A stretch of 64,000 nucleotides of DNA from NCBI GenBank assembly GCA_024362935.1, contig JANCRA010000028.1:8056476-8120475 (forward strand), read 5' to 3'. Numbering within the stretch: the first letter of the stretch is position 1; each line of letters starts with the position of its first letter. Origin of the DNA: Setophaga petechia. Taxonomy: Eukaryota > Chordata > Aves > Passeriformes > Parulidae. Of this stretch, positions 42,894 through 57,100 are shown one piece after another. Under the pieces are notes generated by a model. It saw only the letters and a list, made by a program, of their open reading frames with translations, made no database searches and was not told the origin of the DNA. Both the position numbers and the translations under genes were made by a program.

Positions 42894-45312
42894 GCAGCTC
42901 TGCCCTCTGAGCATCTCATGCCCCCATTTCCCCCACATCCTGCCTCCAAAATGCCTTTGTCTTCATCTTCTGCATTAGATTATGCCCTTTCCAGACTGCT
43001 CCTTCCAGACACTAGAAATCTCTCATCCCCAAAGCTCCAACAGAATAGCATCCTAATTGCCTTTGTTAGGGCTGGGGCCATGCCTGTAAAACTGCCACGC
43101 CGGGTCGGCACTAACAATAGCTTAAAAGCTCCAGGAGTTCAGCGTGGAGCCCTCCCACACGAAAGCAAACACAAAGACAAGGGACCATATGTCTGCAGAG
43201 GCAGCAGTGGCAGGTGGGGCTCCCCGGGGGTGGGAAGGGAAGGCACGGCCCCGGCAGGCGTGAGAGCATCCGGCACAGCCACGCTGCACCCCGGCCTTCC
43301 AGGGAGCCTTCCTGGGATCAGCCAGGGCTCAGCTGCTCCCCAGGGCAGCAGGCAGGCTCCAAGGAGTGCAGCAGGCCCCAGGACCTGCAATGCCTCCGTG
43401 GAGTTCAGCAGCCTAAGATAGGAAATGCTGACTCATGATAACTGGACCTTAGAAACTCTTTTTACTGCCTTCGGATCCTTGCTTATCTCTCTGTAAGGCT
43501 ATAGGTCACATTGCCCTCAACCCCTACTATTGGACAATTCCTAAAACCTCTGTACCCTCAAAAATACCCTACTTTTGCCCAGCTTGGCAGAAGAGCTGTC
43601 CCTGAGAACCTTCACAGTAGATTCAACAGACACTCCTACCTCACACAGCCTTCTCCTCTCTCTCCTTGCATCTGCCTAAGGCACCTACCAAGCAAAGAGC
43701 TGAAATCACAAAATGAGTTGATAATCACTAGAGCTGATATCACCTAAGCTTGCTAAAGTAGCTGGGGGCTGTTTGGGAACTCAGGCTGTGCTGAGCAGGA
43801 CTGCACTATCCAGACCCCACTGCAGCCCCCTGGGGATACCCCAAAACGTGGCCAAGGCTGCATTAAAGGAGCAGCAGCACCCATGGGCTGGGCTCTGCAC
43901 TTGCCAGAAGGGCTGGGCTGATCCTCTCCCAGCTCCTGCCCAGGCAGCTGCTCACTGGAGCCACGGGAAGGTTTGATAACTGAGATAGAAAATGACTGTG
44001 ACCTGCTGCAGAGCAATGAGTGACACCTCCCAGAGCGCTGGGATGTCATACATTGCAGCCCCCAAGGTGGTGGTGCTGACCAGAGAAGCACAAGGATAGA
44101 TGATTTCAGCTCCAAATATTCCAATTTTGAACCTGCTCAGGGTGTGAGGCTGCTAGGGGACACACAGACACTGGCTAGAGAGGAGGAGAAAGGGAACTGT
44201 CAGCTGTTAGCAGAGAATCTCTGCAAAAAATTTGGGAAAAACATAAACTAGTGTACAAAAATGGAAATGGTTCTTTTAACAAACCGTTTGGTAAGGTAAA
44301 CTCAGCTTAGGATCAGTGCCTTGCTTGGCTGAGCCCAAAATCCAAGCACTTCTTGCTCCCTGATCATACACTGCAGGTAGAAACCTAAATCTGCTGACAA
44401 CTAACTGCAGAAACATGGAGATAAAAATGAAAAGGAAACAGAAGTGAGGAACCTCTGTAGACACAATGCCTCTCTAAGCTGAGCCCAGAAAAAATGCTCT
44501 AAAAGCACATGCAAAGCATCTCTGCCTGGGCAGGGGAAGGGAACGGAGATGCCAAGGGAAGACCCTGAGGAGCAGCTGAATGAAAGGGGAAGTGTGGCAG
44601 GGCTCACCTGCAGAGGCAGGGGAAGTGTGAGATGGAAACATGAGCAGAGCAGGCTGGCAGAGCCTTGGCTCAGGAGTGGGCTCCCCCAGGGGCTGTGCTG
44701 GTGGAAGCATGTGCTAGCACGCTCACAGGAGCCCCAGCAAAGGCCAGGCAGGCGTGCTCTAGCTGCCCCTGGACCATCACTCCTGCTCCTCATCCCTCCA
44801 GCCAAGGGGGAAAATGTAATCAGAGCAATTTCTATTAGCAAGAATATAAAGACTTGGAAGCTCTGGGCTGTCTCTTGACAACTAATTAATTACCAGGTAG
44901 CATCCCATTGAAGCTGCCAACACAGCACACACAAGTTCCAGCATGATTTAGGGAGAGGGATGAACTTTACAACAAACTCCAGAATTTTACTTCATCTCCC
45001 GCCACCATCTGAGGTCCTGGGGGAACAGGAAGGGGTGGCAAGAGGCAAAGTCTGAAGCCATCTGGGATCATCATTAACTCCTTCACTCGTGGCCTCTGAA
45101 ACAAAAATGCCGACTTTGCTGTGAGCAGCAGCTCCCAGCCAGATGAGCTCCTTGGATACTCCATTTCCTAACTGCTCTTCTGGCAGTTTCTGCCATTCCC
45201 AGAAGGAGGACACAAAGGGACAAAGGTTCTTTGGGCTGCAGAGGCTGTCAGGGAGAGCAGTGGAAGCTGCTCCCCATTGTGATGCGTTGAGCTTTGTCAG
45301 AACGTCTCATAC

Positions 45313-45330
45313 AAAAAAAAAAAAAAAAAA
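45313..45330. repeat. A18 tract
   Basis: Eighteen consecutive A precede a diverged CR1 tail at about 45,405 by 75 bp. No processed gene body was recognised upstream. Confidence 0.9.
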
Positions 45331-45404
45331 TTAACAACAGTCTAGAATTGGAAGATCAGGACGTGTGACCTGTCAGGGAGCTGGGCTTAGGCAGCCAGGA
45401 CCAA

Positions 45405-45480
45405 GAATCTCAGAATGGTTTGGGTTGGAAGGGACCTTAAAGTTCCAACCCCTCTGCAACTGAATACTCCCATGATTCAT
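45405..45480 (-). mobile_element. CR1 3'-end remnant
   Basis: AGAATGGTTTGGGTTGGAAG followed by GGACCTTAAAGTTCCAACCC is the reverse complement of the avian CR1 3' terminal region. Only about 60-75 bp are recognisable. The element is inactive. Confidence 0.85.
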
Positions 45481-47174
45481 TATAAACCTCATGGCAGCAC
45501 TGTGAGGTCTGAACTAGGAGACAACACATGAAATCTGAGGATATTTAGGGGCAGTCATCCCAACATAACATTTCTCAGGGCTCTAGAGCCACAGAGAAAG
45601 ATAGCAGAGGCTGTTCAGAGTGGCACAAATGGCCTGAACTACCCAGTTTTGTCTGCACCCAGGATGGTATAAAATTGACCATCAGCAACACCTTGATCAG
45701 CACAGGGGGACAGTGCTATGTTTGAGGACTGCTTTGAGGAGCTTTTTTACATGTGTCAACTCTCTCACCTCTTGAGACAACCCAGGCAGCTTCTGGGAGC
45801 AGAAGCCTCCATCTCCCTCCTCCAGGCCAAGCTCTACTGGTGGCCACAGATTTCAGCACAGCCACAGGTCATCTTGCTCAGGTGCAAATGTTCTGGGCTA
45901 AGCCAAAACATTTCTTTTCTTTTTTAGATTTACTTGATGTAAGTCCAAAAACTGAGATGACATCAAAGAGCAGATCCCCTCCAGAAACACAAGGGGACTT
46001 TACCTCGTTAGCACAAACACGGTTCCCCTGCAGACTTCCTGGGAACAGCTGAAGCAGCAGCACACTTCAAAAACCAGCCTGCACATCACAGGGCTTGGGG
46101 AGGAGCTCACTTCTGGCTCAGGATTGTTGTCAACCCTTTCAAAGCCCACGCAGGATCACACACAAAAATTGTCACAGCCCTGGGGGGAACAACTTTCCCT
46201 TTGTCCCCAGGATATGGGCTGTAAAGGCAATGGCAGGGCAGGAGCTGTCACAAGGAGCAGCCAGGGAGGGCGTGAAGCCTGATGTGAAGAAGAGAAAGAG
46301 AAGACTTAAAGGATGGATGGATTTACCCCTGCTGGGACTGGTCAGTGACTGTTTCCCATGAGCTAACAAGAGGAATGAGTGTCCCTTCAGGATTTCAAAC
46401 CCATGCCAAGAGCTCATCTTTCTCTGAGGGATGGCAACTGCCAGCAGTTCTGTCCCTGCTGCAGTCCCCAGTTTGGATCTGCTGCTGGCTGGGGTCTGAG
46501 GTCACTTCCAGAGGGACACAGGAGACCTGCAGGAGCCCAGGCTAAGCCGTGGCATGGAGTGACAATCAGGAGATATGCTGCTTCCTGGAAGAGTTGGAAC
46601 TGATGTGCAAATAATGGCAGAAAAATGCAGGGCAAGGGAGGGTTAGAGAGAGATTAGTCTGGGGCACACTCTGGGAGATACACAATGTTAAGTATGAGGG
46701 CAAAGGAAATGAAAACTGGAAACTCAAACATAGTCAAGAATCCAATCCCAGCCTGGGCAGGAAGTTTACACTCTGCTTCTAAATATACATGTTTTTAAAT
46801 CAACAAGCTTTCTTGTTCCTCAGCTCTACTGTACATCCACATGGAGAATGAACCGGATGGAGGCACTGCCAAGCTCTCCTGGAGAGGTGTCCTGAGCACA
46901 AGGGACAAGGCAGGGGTGACAACACCCCTGCCATGCCCCAGCAGGGAACCAAAGGCTTCCCTGCTCCTCAAGATGCTCTGGGAGAGCAGAATTCCCAGCT
47001 CCAAGCTCGCTGCTCTGCTCAAAGCTCACAATGCCTTGCAGGCAGACTCTCCTGGGCTCTCCAAGTGCCTGTGGACCATGAGGAGAAGGATCCTGGAGCA
47101 GGGCTCAGCTGTGGTGCCTCCTTCCTCCCTGCTCTCTTCTCTGGCCACTGCATTCATGCTCAGCAGCCGGATAG

Positions 47175-47540
47175 TCACATAGTTTTTTTAATTTGATATA
47201 ATTATCTCCTAGAAATTACTGTACACAGCCTCTTGGGATCTAAAGCAATTAAGTGAAGATAAATTTCTTTCATGGAGCAAGCTGTCAAAGGATGAAGCAA
47301 TTTCATTCCCCATTTGAAGTGGAAGCTTTGGGTCATGCATGGTTTATTTGAAACAATGCCATCACCTAAAGCTGCTGATCTTATCTGTCTCTCTCTGTCT
47401 CTCCATTTCAAACTGCTGAAGATGTGCAGCGTGGCACTGCCTGAAGTGATGACATCTGGCACCAGGCCAGCTACAGAAACAAGCTGCTCCTCCCCGAGCC
47501 CGAGTGCAAGAGGCCAAACATTCCTATTAAAAAGGGGGAA
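47175..47540. other. Candidate non-coding element, AT-rich
   Basis: A unique, AT-rich block with homeodomain-like (TTTAATTTGATATAATTATC), GATA-like (CTGATCTTATCTG) and octamer-like (CATGCATGG) motifs. It looks like many vertebrate conserved intronic enhancers, but conservation cannot be judged from one sequence. Confidence 0.2.
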
Positions 47541-48545
47541 ACCGAGGTGAAATCTGGGAAGAGCTGAAAAGTGGGAATTCTGCCTGAGGGAACAAGCTCC
47601 AGGAGGAGCGAGGTGCCAGCAGAAAGGGGTGGCACTGCCCAAGACAGGATGGGGCATCTCTGAGAGGTTGTGTTGCCAGGCTTCCTCTTCCTCACCAGGC
47701 TGCCCTGGAGCCATGTAAATCAGGCTTCCAGGATTTCATCACAAGCAGGAACAGCCCATGCCCTCAGACTGTATGAGGAGAGACATGGCAGGGTGGAAAT
47801 TATATCCCATTAGCACACGCGTGCTAAGTCTCTCAGAATTTCCAGCAAATTCTCTCCTGTCCTCACACTTCACCATGCCAAGATGTTTCATTTTCACAAA
47901 AAAAAAACCCACATAAAAAAATGAACTCATTTAAATAAACCATTCTCCAAAGTGGTGGATTTTATCCTGGAAAGGGGAGGATGTTGTGGAGCAAAGTGTG
48001 GCTGTGGTGAGGGCTTTGCTACCTCCACAGGGTCAGAGATTCCAGAGATTCCCAGGAAAAAAGGCACACATGAGGAGACCTGGAGGATCTCTCCCTTCCC
48101 AAATCAGGACAGTCACTAACTCAAGTCCCAGGGAAACTGGTGAGGATGCTCATGTCTAAATGGAAGTTTTATTTATGAGTGTGAAAAGGGGCAAGTGCTG
48201 AGCAAATTCAGCTCCCACAGCCTGGACTGACGAGAGCATTTCATCCACAAGGCTTCAGCAAAGCTCAGATCACTGCTGATTAAATCTTTACTCATTAAAA
48301 CTAAAAAAAGTTCCTGGTACTAGTGGGAGCTAATAATAAAAACTGGCAAGGGGTGCAAGTTCCAGAAGCATCTGGGTGACTTAAGAGCGCAAAAATGATC
48401 TTCAGGAGTGACCTCAGCACCAGACATGTGGCATGTCACCGCAGCTGGGAGGTCACTGTGTGAGCTCCAGGAATGCACAGCAGCAGGCACGTCCCTGACA
48501 CACCCTGGGGAGCTGCTCAGAGACACTTTTCCATGGGAATCACAC

Positions 48546-48929
48546 ATGGAAGAGGTATCAGGTGAAGTCACACAGCTCTGGAAGGATGCAGCAAACACCC
48601 TTCAATATGCATGGAACAGGTACCAGGTGCAGTGACACAGCTTTGAAAGGATGCAGCAAAAACATCCTTCAATCATGCATGGAACAGGTACCAGGTGAAG
48701 TGACATAGCTATGGAAGGATGCAGCAAAAACATCCTTCAATCATGCATGGAACAGGTACCAGGTGAAGTGACATAGCTGTGGAAGGATGGAGCAAACATC
48801 TTTCAATCACACATGGAACAGGTACCAGGTGCAGTGACTCAACTCTGGAAGGATGCAGCAAACACCATTCAATCACACATGGAACAGGTACCAGGTGAAG
48901 TGACACAGCTCTGGAAGGATGCAGCAAAC
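48546..48929. repeat. Minisatellite, 65-68 bp unit, about 5.8 copies
   Basis: Units begin near 48546, 48611, 48679, 48747, 48813 and 48879 with ATGGAACAGGTACCAGGTG, then (A/C)AGTGACA, CTGGAAGGATGCAGCAAA and TTCAATCA. Length varies from 65 to 68 bp by small indels. Incidental open frames cross it on both strands. Confidence 0.95.
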
Positions 48930-48959
48930 TCCTCCTTTTCTTCTGTGCATGGATATAAA

Positions 48960-49430
48960 TCTCCTTCCTTCCCTAATAATGGCTGCTGTAATAAACATCA
49001 CATCGTTTATGCTTAAGATAAATACGGAACCAGAATGTAAATCTGTTCTGCTGTTCACAGAGCAGGCAGGCAGTAACTCCTCAGAAAACACATTTGTCTT
49101 CATACTGAGAGCTTGTGTTTATATGTGCATCTACCTATTCCAAGTACAATGAAGTTTTGGGAAAGTTAAAAAAAATAAATCAATGAAATGACTACAAATA
49201 AGAACCATAGTTGTCAGTATTCATAATATATAAACAGATAGACAAATATTTGTTACATATGGTGGAGAAAATGCTTTATGTAAAATGCTGGTATGTAAAA
49301 TGTTAAGGCAAATTTTGTTAATTTAAATAAATTATGGCTTTTACCTTATGTTTAAGGAAATATATGCAAATATGTTATGGGGAAAAATGCGATTAAATTA
49401 TCTGCTGGATTAAATATCCAGCATTTTTCA
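48960..49430. other. AT-rich island in SMG6 intron
   Basis: Base composition changes sharply to AT-rich just after the minisatellite. It includes a perfect octamer ATGCAAAT near 49365 and repeated TATGTAAAATG segments at 49277-49300. No gene is recognised. It may be an old unrecognised transposon or a POU-factor-binding element. Confidence 0.35.
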
Positions 49431-52400
49431 TGTCCCACCACAGACACAGCCAGGCCAGCAGCAGTCAGGCTGCTCATGTGGGGTCTGTGTTTGGGAAGAA
49501 TTTTAATGCTTCCCAATGAACCTTCCCTTAGTACCCCCCTGTCTCCCTAAGGGACATGGGTGGCCTGGGGCTGAGGCAGTGGCCTGAAATCCTGGGTATC
49601 AGGGGTTTGTTCTCATCCTGAAGCCAAGGCTTCCTGTGGGACCAGCTTGGTCCCTAAGCCCTGTGTACCTCTGTTGCCAATCCCTAACAAGGAAATTGCT
49701 TTTCCTTCTGTCACAACGTGTTGTGGAGATATGTTCATTAATGCCTGGGAAGTGCTTTGCCTTCAATGACTTAGAGAAAGAAAAAAATCAATAAATAAGA
49801 TTATGCTGGTGTCTTCTCTCTGGGGTTTGGGATGTGACAACAGGAGGGCACTGAGGGTGACAGCTCTGTCCTGCCATGGGAGCTGGGCTCTCCAACCTCG
49901 CCCAGCCCCAGCCCAGTGCTGGCAAACGGATTTGGCATCCACAAAAACAACACAAGCCTCAGCTGGGAGCAGAAACGTGGGGAGCAGACTCCAAGCTCAA
50001 TGACAGAGGTCACCTTCCGTCTCCCATAGAGACAGAGTAGATCCCCATCTGTTATTTGGGCTGACCACTCCCTGCATTCCACCCCGTCCACTTCTTTGGC
50101 AAGCTCTGCAGGACGTGGATCTTTCTTATTCAGGATAACAATGAGGAGTTATTAATTGGGTCTTTTTTAGGGTTTCCTGAGGTCCTTCCCATAGCTGCCT
50201 TGGTGGATACCACAGCCGTCCTCGCCTTCAGATGGGATTTAAGCATTTCAGTTGGGCAGAAACCAAACAGTGCCATGAAAGAGGCTCCCTCTAAAGCTGA
50301 GCCTGGGGCAGAGGCCAAGAGTCAGGTCAAGGAGTGAGTTTAGTACCAGAAAGAAGAGTCTGAGCAAGGGCAGTGTATTCAGCTGGCAAAGTTGAGGCAA
50401 AGATGCAACCCCGAGTCCCCGGGACCTCTCATATGAACCTCTCTCAAAGCACCACAATAACACCTGAGCAGCACAAAGATTGTCTCAGGCCACGCTTCAT
50501 GCCCAGGGACAGCTCAGCCAGCCAGAGCAGCCTTTCCATTTCCTCAGAGTTTCTCTGGGTAGCAATAAGAGATGGCTCATTGGGAGGGGATCCAGCATTA
50601 ATGGTGTTTTAATGAGGCCTTTCAATACACTTATAGACTAATCAGCAAATTCCACAAGGCCTAGGCTCCAATATGTCATTCCAAGTACACTAAAGCTGTG
50701 GCAACACCTCTGCACAGCCAGAGCTTGCACTCTCTGGGCCTGATGCCCTGCCAAGAGGTGGCAGGGTTTGTGCTATCTGGGTGCTGGAGCAGCAGAAACA
50801 AGGCCATTTCCCACTGCAAGATCCCGAGGGAAGTGAAGGGTGCACACAGTGTGCTCCAAGGAGGTGCTGCATGTGGTCTGCCTCTCCTTTCCTAGGTCAC
50901 TCCACTATTCCCAACCCCAGGAACACACGGTCAGCGAGTTTCTTGAATAGGACATTTCCCGTTTCCCAAGAATCTGTGCTGAACCCCTGGAAGCAGTTTT
51001 TAGGACAAAAGGACTAAACACAAGTCAAGTTTCCCATCCCACTGCACAAACCTGGCCTGACCATGACACAAGTGGGGACACTGGACAATGAGCGTCATCT
51101 GATCCGCATGGAAAGATCCAACCCCAGCCGTGGGACGAGGCTGATTTATCCTGTCAGTCTCTGCCTCGAGGAGCTCATGATCCCATCTCACTTCCAGAAA
51201 ACACTTTGAAAGAGCCTTCAGCTGACAGCAGAGCCAAGCTGTGCAGGGCTGGCTGAGCACCCGGCACGTGCTGGGGCATGTGCACAGCTCACACCCTGAT
51301 TCACTTGGAGCTCACGCTGTGGTTGAAGCGCCCTGTCCAAGATGAGCCTGGAGGAGAGGCAGAGGAGCATCCAAGGCTGGGGAGGAAGGCATGGAAACAT
51401 CACAAGCCACTTGAGAAAACTCCCCACGCAGCGTGGTAGCGCTCCCTCCCTCCCCATGCCAGGAAAGAGGCATTTCAGGGACAGGCAAGGTTGTTTCCAC
51501 CAGCTGCTGGTTCCTCCCTCCCTGCTCCCCCCTGCAGGAGACAGGAGCACCCTGTACTTCCCTGCAAGCTGTGCCCAGACCACAAAGCCACTCTGCCTCT
51601 CACTGACACAGGGGTGAGGAGAACACGTGCAACTGGATCTTAACACGTTGGCAGGTGGTTCCTCACCTCGCAGTGCGACTGCAGTTCCCACACACAGCCC
51701 TGAGCTCCGGGCAAAGCAGCAGGACCCCAGCTCTGCACGGAGCTTAGATCTGCTCCTCCTGGCCCCCCTGCCTGCCCAGGGCTATGGAAGGACCTGTTCA
51801 CACTTGGCTGTGGCCAAGGGGCTGCAGGGCTTTGAACTGCTGCTGCCTTTCACAGCCCGATGCCACGGCCGTGCGTCAGCAGCCCCGAGCTCTCGGCATG
51901 GCCGGGCCAGAGGATGTGAAAAGCTCCTATGCCCCAGAGACTGCAGTGCACAGGATACGGCCTGGATTAAAATCTGGTCAGCAGAGGTCTTAAAATGTCA
52001 GAGTAAACAGGAGGGCAGTGCTGGCGGGGCCACGGGGAAGCATGCTCGGGCTTATGCTGCTTAACAATAGGTTCAGTGACCTGGACAAAGAAAACCTCTC
52101 CTGATAAAGCCAGCAGATTAGACACTGACTCAAACCCTCCTGAGGTTTCAAGAGAGCAGCTCAGTAACAGGCAAAAACTTGGGATTTTCTCAGTCACTTA
52201 GGAACAAGCCCCATGCTATTTACCACAGTTGTGCCTGCAGGAAGGAGCAAAGGCTGCAGGACACTGGGAGTGTCCATGGGTGTAGAGGACAGTGGCACAG
52301 CACAGTGTCACCTCCACCTGAGGAGCAACATGTGGAGCCAGGACAGTCACAGTTCAAACACACCAGGAGAGCAGCTCAGGGGATCCAAACCATGCCCAAG

Positions 52401-55400
52401 ACTGTTCTGCCTTTCACTCCATCTATTCAGCTTATAAAAAACAGGATGAGAACTGAGGGGACTTGGGACACGTTTACATATCAGAGCTAGAGCAGCAACC
52501 CACAACTTCCCAACCTACAGCAAAAGTCAATTATTGGAAACTGAGACAAAGCAAATCTAGCCGGGAAATAATGTGTGTTTTTAACAGTGACTGAAACTGC
52601 GCCTGGTGACAATTTGCTGAGGATCCTGAAGGGTTCTCAGCCTTCCAGAATCAAGGGTTTGTGCTTTCTACAAGACCTGCTGTTGGAAATTTCCTTGTGG
52701 TTTCATAAGGCAGAAAAAACCAGTGGAGATGGCCACAGCTTCCCCAGCTGGCCAGCATCCGGGGCTCTCCCGGGCTGGATTCCCCATTCCCAGAACTGAC
52801 ACACACCACCCTGGGCTCCTCTTTGAAGAGGGGGTTTCTGACCCGTGCATTCTTCCCAGCAGTTCCCTGATGTTCAAAGCACCTTGCTGACAGACAGGCA
52901 GGTGTGCCTGTGACAGTGACCACCTCCCCAAAGCCGCTGTGGGGGCGGAGGGGAGGGGGTGGCCCCCCAAACACAGCCCTGGGCAAGGCACAGGGGAGGG
53001 CTCCCAGCCCAGCTGTGACATTTCCTTTCACCTATACCTGTACAGCTGTTTCCTACAGGGCTGCAGCCTCGAGTGAGATGTGTGAGGCTTCTGTAGGTGC
53101 TTGGGAACAAGATGGAACAGAAACGCTTCACACCTGGCCCCAAAATTACAGCACGCTGGCAGGTGGCCAACATAAACTGGCAGAGTACCAGTTGCAATGG
53201 ACATCAATTAAGCAGCCTGTCATCCTCAGACTGCAGGCTTTGCTTTTTGTGATCTGCATCGCTCCTTAAGCCTTCAGCAGCACCAGCACTGGAGTTTTCC
53301 AGATGGGATCATTTCCCGCAGATTCCACTCGCTAGATTTATTGCAGGTTTTTTTTTTCTTCTTTTTAACCCACCCCCCCTTCAAGAGGCTGAACTGTTAT
53401 TCCACATTGCAGATTTCTCCAGTGCTGGATTCAGCGTCCTTGTGCCGTGCTAGTGCTTGTTTGCCATCGGTTCCCTTCACCTTCAGCTGCAGAAACTCAA
53501 TTTTAAGAATATCCTCAGAACTCTCTTGGCTTAAAAAGTGATTAAAAACTGAGGCCAAACAATAACTGAACAGGATTTCTCTCTGGAAGACACCCTGCAC
53601 AACTCTAGGAGATGTTGCAGCAGTCACTGGACAGGACTTGTGCCTGTTGCTACAACGCTGCATTTAAAACAGCACAACAGGCACCAGCACTGCCTCCTCT
53701 GCCACCCAGACCTGGGGACATGGACTGAACATGGCACTTCCCACTGTGCTAAAGGCACCTGGCTAAGGCAGACAGAGGCACCCATGGTGCCCACACAGGC
53801 CCTGGCACTGGTGGTTCAAGGTGATGCCAAGGACAGCCGAGGAGTTCAAAGCAGGTGATGTTCCCCACAGTACCTTCATGGTGGCATAAAATCCAGCCTC
53901 TCCTCCATCACCCCGTGACATCATCTTCCAACATGGCCCATAATTTAGTTTAATTGCCTTTTACAATCCAAAGGCACCACATGAAAGGGAAGGTCGAGGC
54001 TGGGATGGAGTTCAGATACTGGTCAGAAAATGTAAACACCTCTAACTCTGCCGCCTCGGGGCTGCCAGCTCCTGCCAAATCCCTGCTCCCAGCAGGGCTG
54101 CCCGTGGCAGGGATCTTGCACTGCTTGTTTGGAAACCAAGGCAGGCAGGAATGGAAGGAGTTTTTCAAGGATGACTCCTCATTGGACTCTCCTCCTTGGG
54201 GCTCCCATCTCTGCTCACAGTTTCCCTTTTCCTCTCTGGACCAAACTCCAAGCTGGAAGCTCTCGCTCTCATGGGCTGAGAGCATTTGCCTGCCAGCTGG
54301 AGGGAGATGCTCCAAGGCTATGGAATGGGAATATGGAAAGGATGCTGAGAAAACAAGTTACATTTGCTCACTGGGGTTTTCTCTCTGCTTACAAAGAGTT
54401 TGTGCTTTCAGAGCCCTGGTCTTGCTACCTTTTCTCTGATGCCTTGCAAAAAGTTCTTCCAAAATCACTACAGTGTGGCCACTCCAAGGTGGATTTAATC
54501 CCTGGCATTCCAGGAGTCATTAGGTCTCAGAAAAGACAAAAAGCCTGGTGTTTAGAGGCATGACAGAGCCCAGTCACTCCAACAGCTACTCCTCCTGGGC
54601 TTTTAAACCTGGGGCTCCCTTTCCAAGAAGCATCAGACATGACTACACGCTGCCAAGAGATCTCTGAGAGTCTTAGGAAGACTGAAATACCATAAATAAG
54701 TGAAGTGAATAACAAGACGGGACTAATTTTAGCCCAAGCCTAAATAATAATTAGCTCCTAAACAGCTACTGCCCAATCTTGAGCATGTTGGGGCAACTAG
54801 AGAGAGGGTCACATTTGAACTATCCACCTGGGCTGGACAGTGCAGAGGAAGGAGATTTGGGATTTCTAAGGAGAATAATGCTTGGGATTTAGGCTATCTG
54901 CACTGACAGGTGAGTGAAACAAGGAACAGCACCAAGTGTGAGAAGCTCACTGGCCACCCCAGAGCAGGAGGAGCCACGCAATACCCAGTTTGCAGGTCTG
55001 GCAGTAAAATATTGCTAATTAATTTTCAGAGCCTCACGTTTTAGGGCTTTCATTTGCCTGGTGAGGTGAGACAGGGTTGAGACCAGTTGAGTGGTGAGTA
55101 TCTGAGACAGTCCACTCCACACATGAGCATGCACATGAGGGAAAGGGAAAAAAGTGCCTTTCTGTTTGAGAGGAGGGAACCACAGTGACTGGCCCTATAA
55201 GCACATGTATTAATCATGCACCGTCTGGTTTTAATCCACACACTGCTGATCCTGCGTCTCACTGTATTGTTATCAGGGGAAGGAGTATTTCTCCTCAATC
55301 TTATTCACCAGCCAAAAGCCTGAAAATGCAAAAAACACATTTGTGAAGTGCCTTCCCAAGGACCCTGGGCCCCGGACCTGGTGAGCTGGGGCTGCTGCCT

Positions 55401-56964
55401 TTTTATTGGCGTTTAAAAACCTTTTATTAACGTGTGTCAGGGCTGGGGGAGGAGAGACAGGCTCAGGTTTCAGGACCCCCCATGCAGAGAGGTTTATTGT
55501 GGGAAGGGACATTAACACTTTCTCCTCCACATCTGCCCATGGCTGGGGCATGTGGCACAGGGTGTGCTGGAGGCACAGGCCTGGGGGATGCACACGCTGA
55601 GCCCATGAGAAGCTTGCAGGGATGTGGGCAATCCCTGCCAGCAGAGAGGAGACCCTCCCTGCTCTGCTCCACATCAGGGATATCTGCAGCCCTCTTCCAG
55701 CTTTGCCGTGAGCTTCATGGGGTCAGTGCAGAGCAGGATGCTCCCGAGACAACAGCATCCAGTGAGAGCTGAGGAATCCAGGACATGCCCCAGGTTCCCA
55801 GGGCTGCACCCACACACCATCACCAGGACTCTCTTTAACCTCAACATAACCCATGTGTTTTCCATTACCAGTACCATGACTCCACAGTTGCCACCTTCCC
55901 CCTTCCCGACCTTAACTCAGCCATGCTGCTGCTCCCTGCTCCTGCCTGGGGTCCAAGGCTGGGTGAGGGAGGTCCTGGCAGTGTCTCCTTGTGCTGCAGA
56001 GGCTGCAGACACAGCTGACAGCTCAGGCACCAGGCTACATAGTTTGCTGCTGACTGGTACGGTCGGTGGTGTTCCATCACACAAGCTGCAGTGGAGATGT
56101 GCCCAACACACACACCCAGGAAAACAACTCTGAGTTCTGCTCACCCCAGAGCCAGCTTTTGTTGGTTACAGCTCCAATGACAGTGCAAGAGACGATGGGA
56201 AGCTCTAAGTGTCCCACTGGCTCCAGCAGGAATTCGAATGCACGGCTCCATGGCAGCGAACGGAGTCAGAACGTTTTCACTCAAAATAAGAGCCAGGCCA
56301 AATGCTCAAAAACTTACTGAGGAACTCTGGCTGAATTCTGCACTCCATCTGCTAAATGGGACGTGGAGAACAAAAAGGAGTGGGAAGCACAGTGTTTGTC
56401 CTATGCAGCTTACAAAACAATCACCCTCTTGGTAGGGTAAAGAGCCCAACACCATTTTAAGCCCAATTCCTTCTGGTTCTGCCCTTCAACAGATTCTTTT
56501 CCTCTGAAATGTTACAAATTAATTAAGAAGCTGGAGGGTAAAAAAAATGGGCAAAGGATTTGGAGCATCAGCAAGCAAGGTGAGATATCCTTGTAGTAAA
56601 AGCCAACTGCCTCTTCCTAGCCATGCAAGAGGTAGGAAAAGGACCCAGAGTGACTCTGGCACACCAGAACCCACAAGACATTCACATTGTGCCATATAAA
56701 GAGCAGTACATTCTCATTGCCTCTCCAGCAAAGAATCTGGGCTGAAAACTGGGCCAAGACTGAGAACACAACAGAAAGAAATTTGGTGCAAAAAATAACT
56801 CCTGCTAAAAAGCAATGAAAAATCAGTATGGGAAAAAAATCAGTGCCAGAGAGAGTTGCTCTGCTGCCATTGCCTGCTGGAGGTTCAGGGACACAGATCC
56901 CAAAATGCCACCATGCTCAGCACAGACCTTCCACTGCAAACAGCCCAGAGATGCATCGCAGAGA

Positions 56965-57100
56965 CTCAGGATGGTTTGGGTTGGAATGGATCCTAAAGAC
57001 CATCGAGATTCCAACCCCTTGCCATGGACAGGGACACCTCCTATTAATTGGAGCAGGCTGCTCCAAGCCCTGTCCAACCTTGAACTGATGAACTGCCAAG
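56965..57100 (-). mobile_element. CR1 3'-end remnant
   Basis: GGATGGTTTGGGTTGGAATG, ATTCCAACCCCTTGCCATGG, ACAGGGACACCTCC and GCTGCTCCAAGCCCTGTCCA together match the reverse complement of the avian CR1 3' region over about 135 bp. It is inactive and 5'-truncated. Confidence 0.92.
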
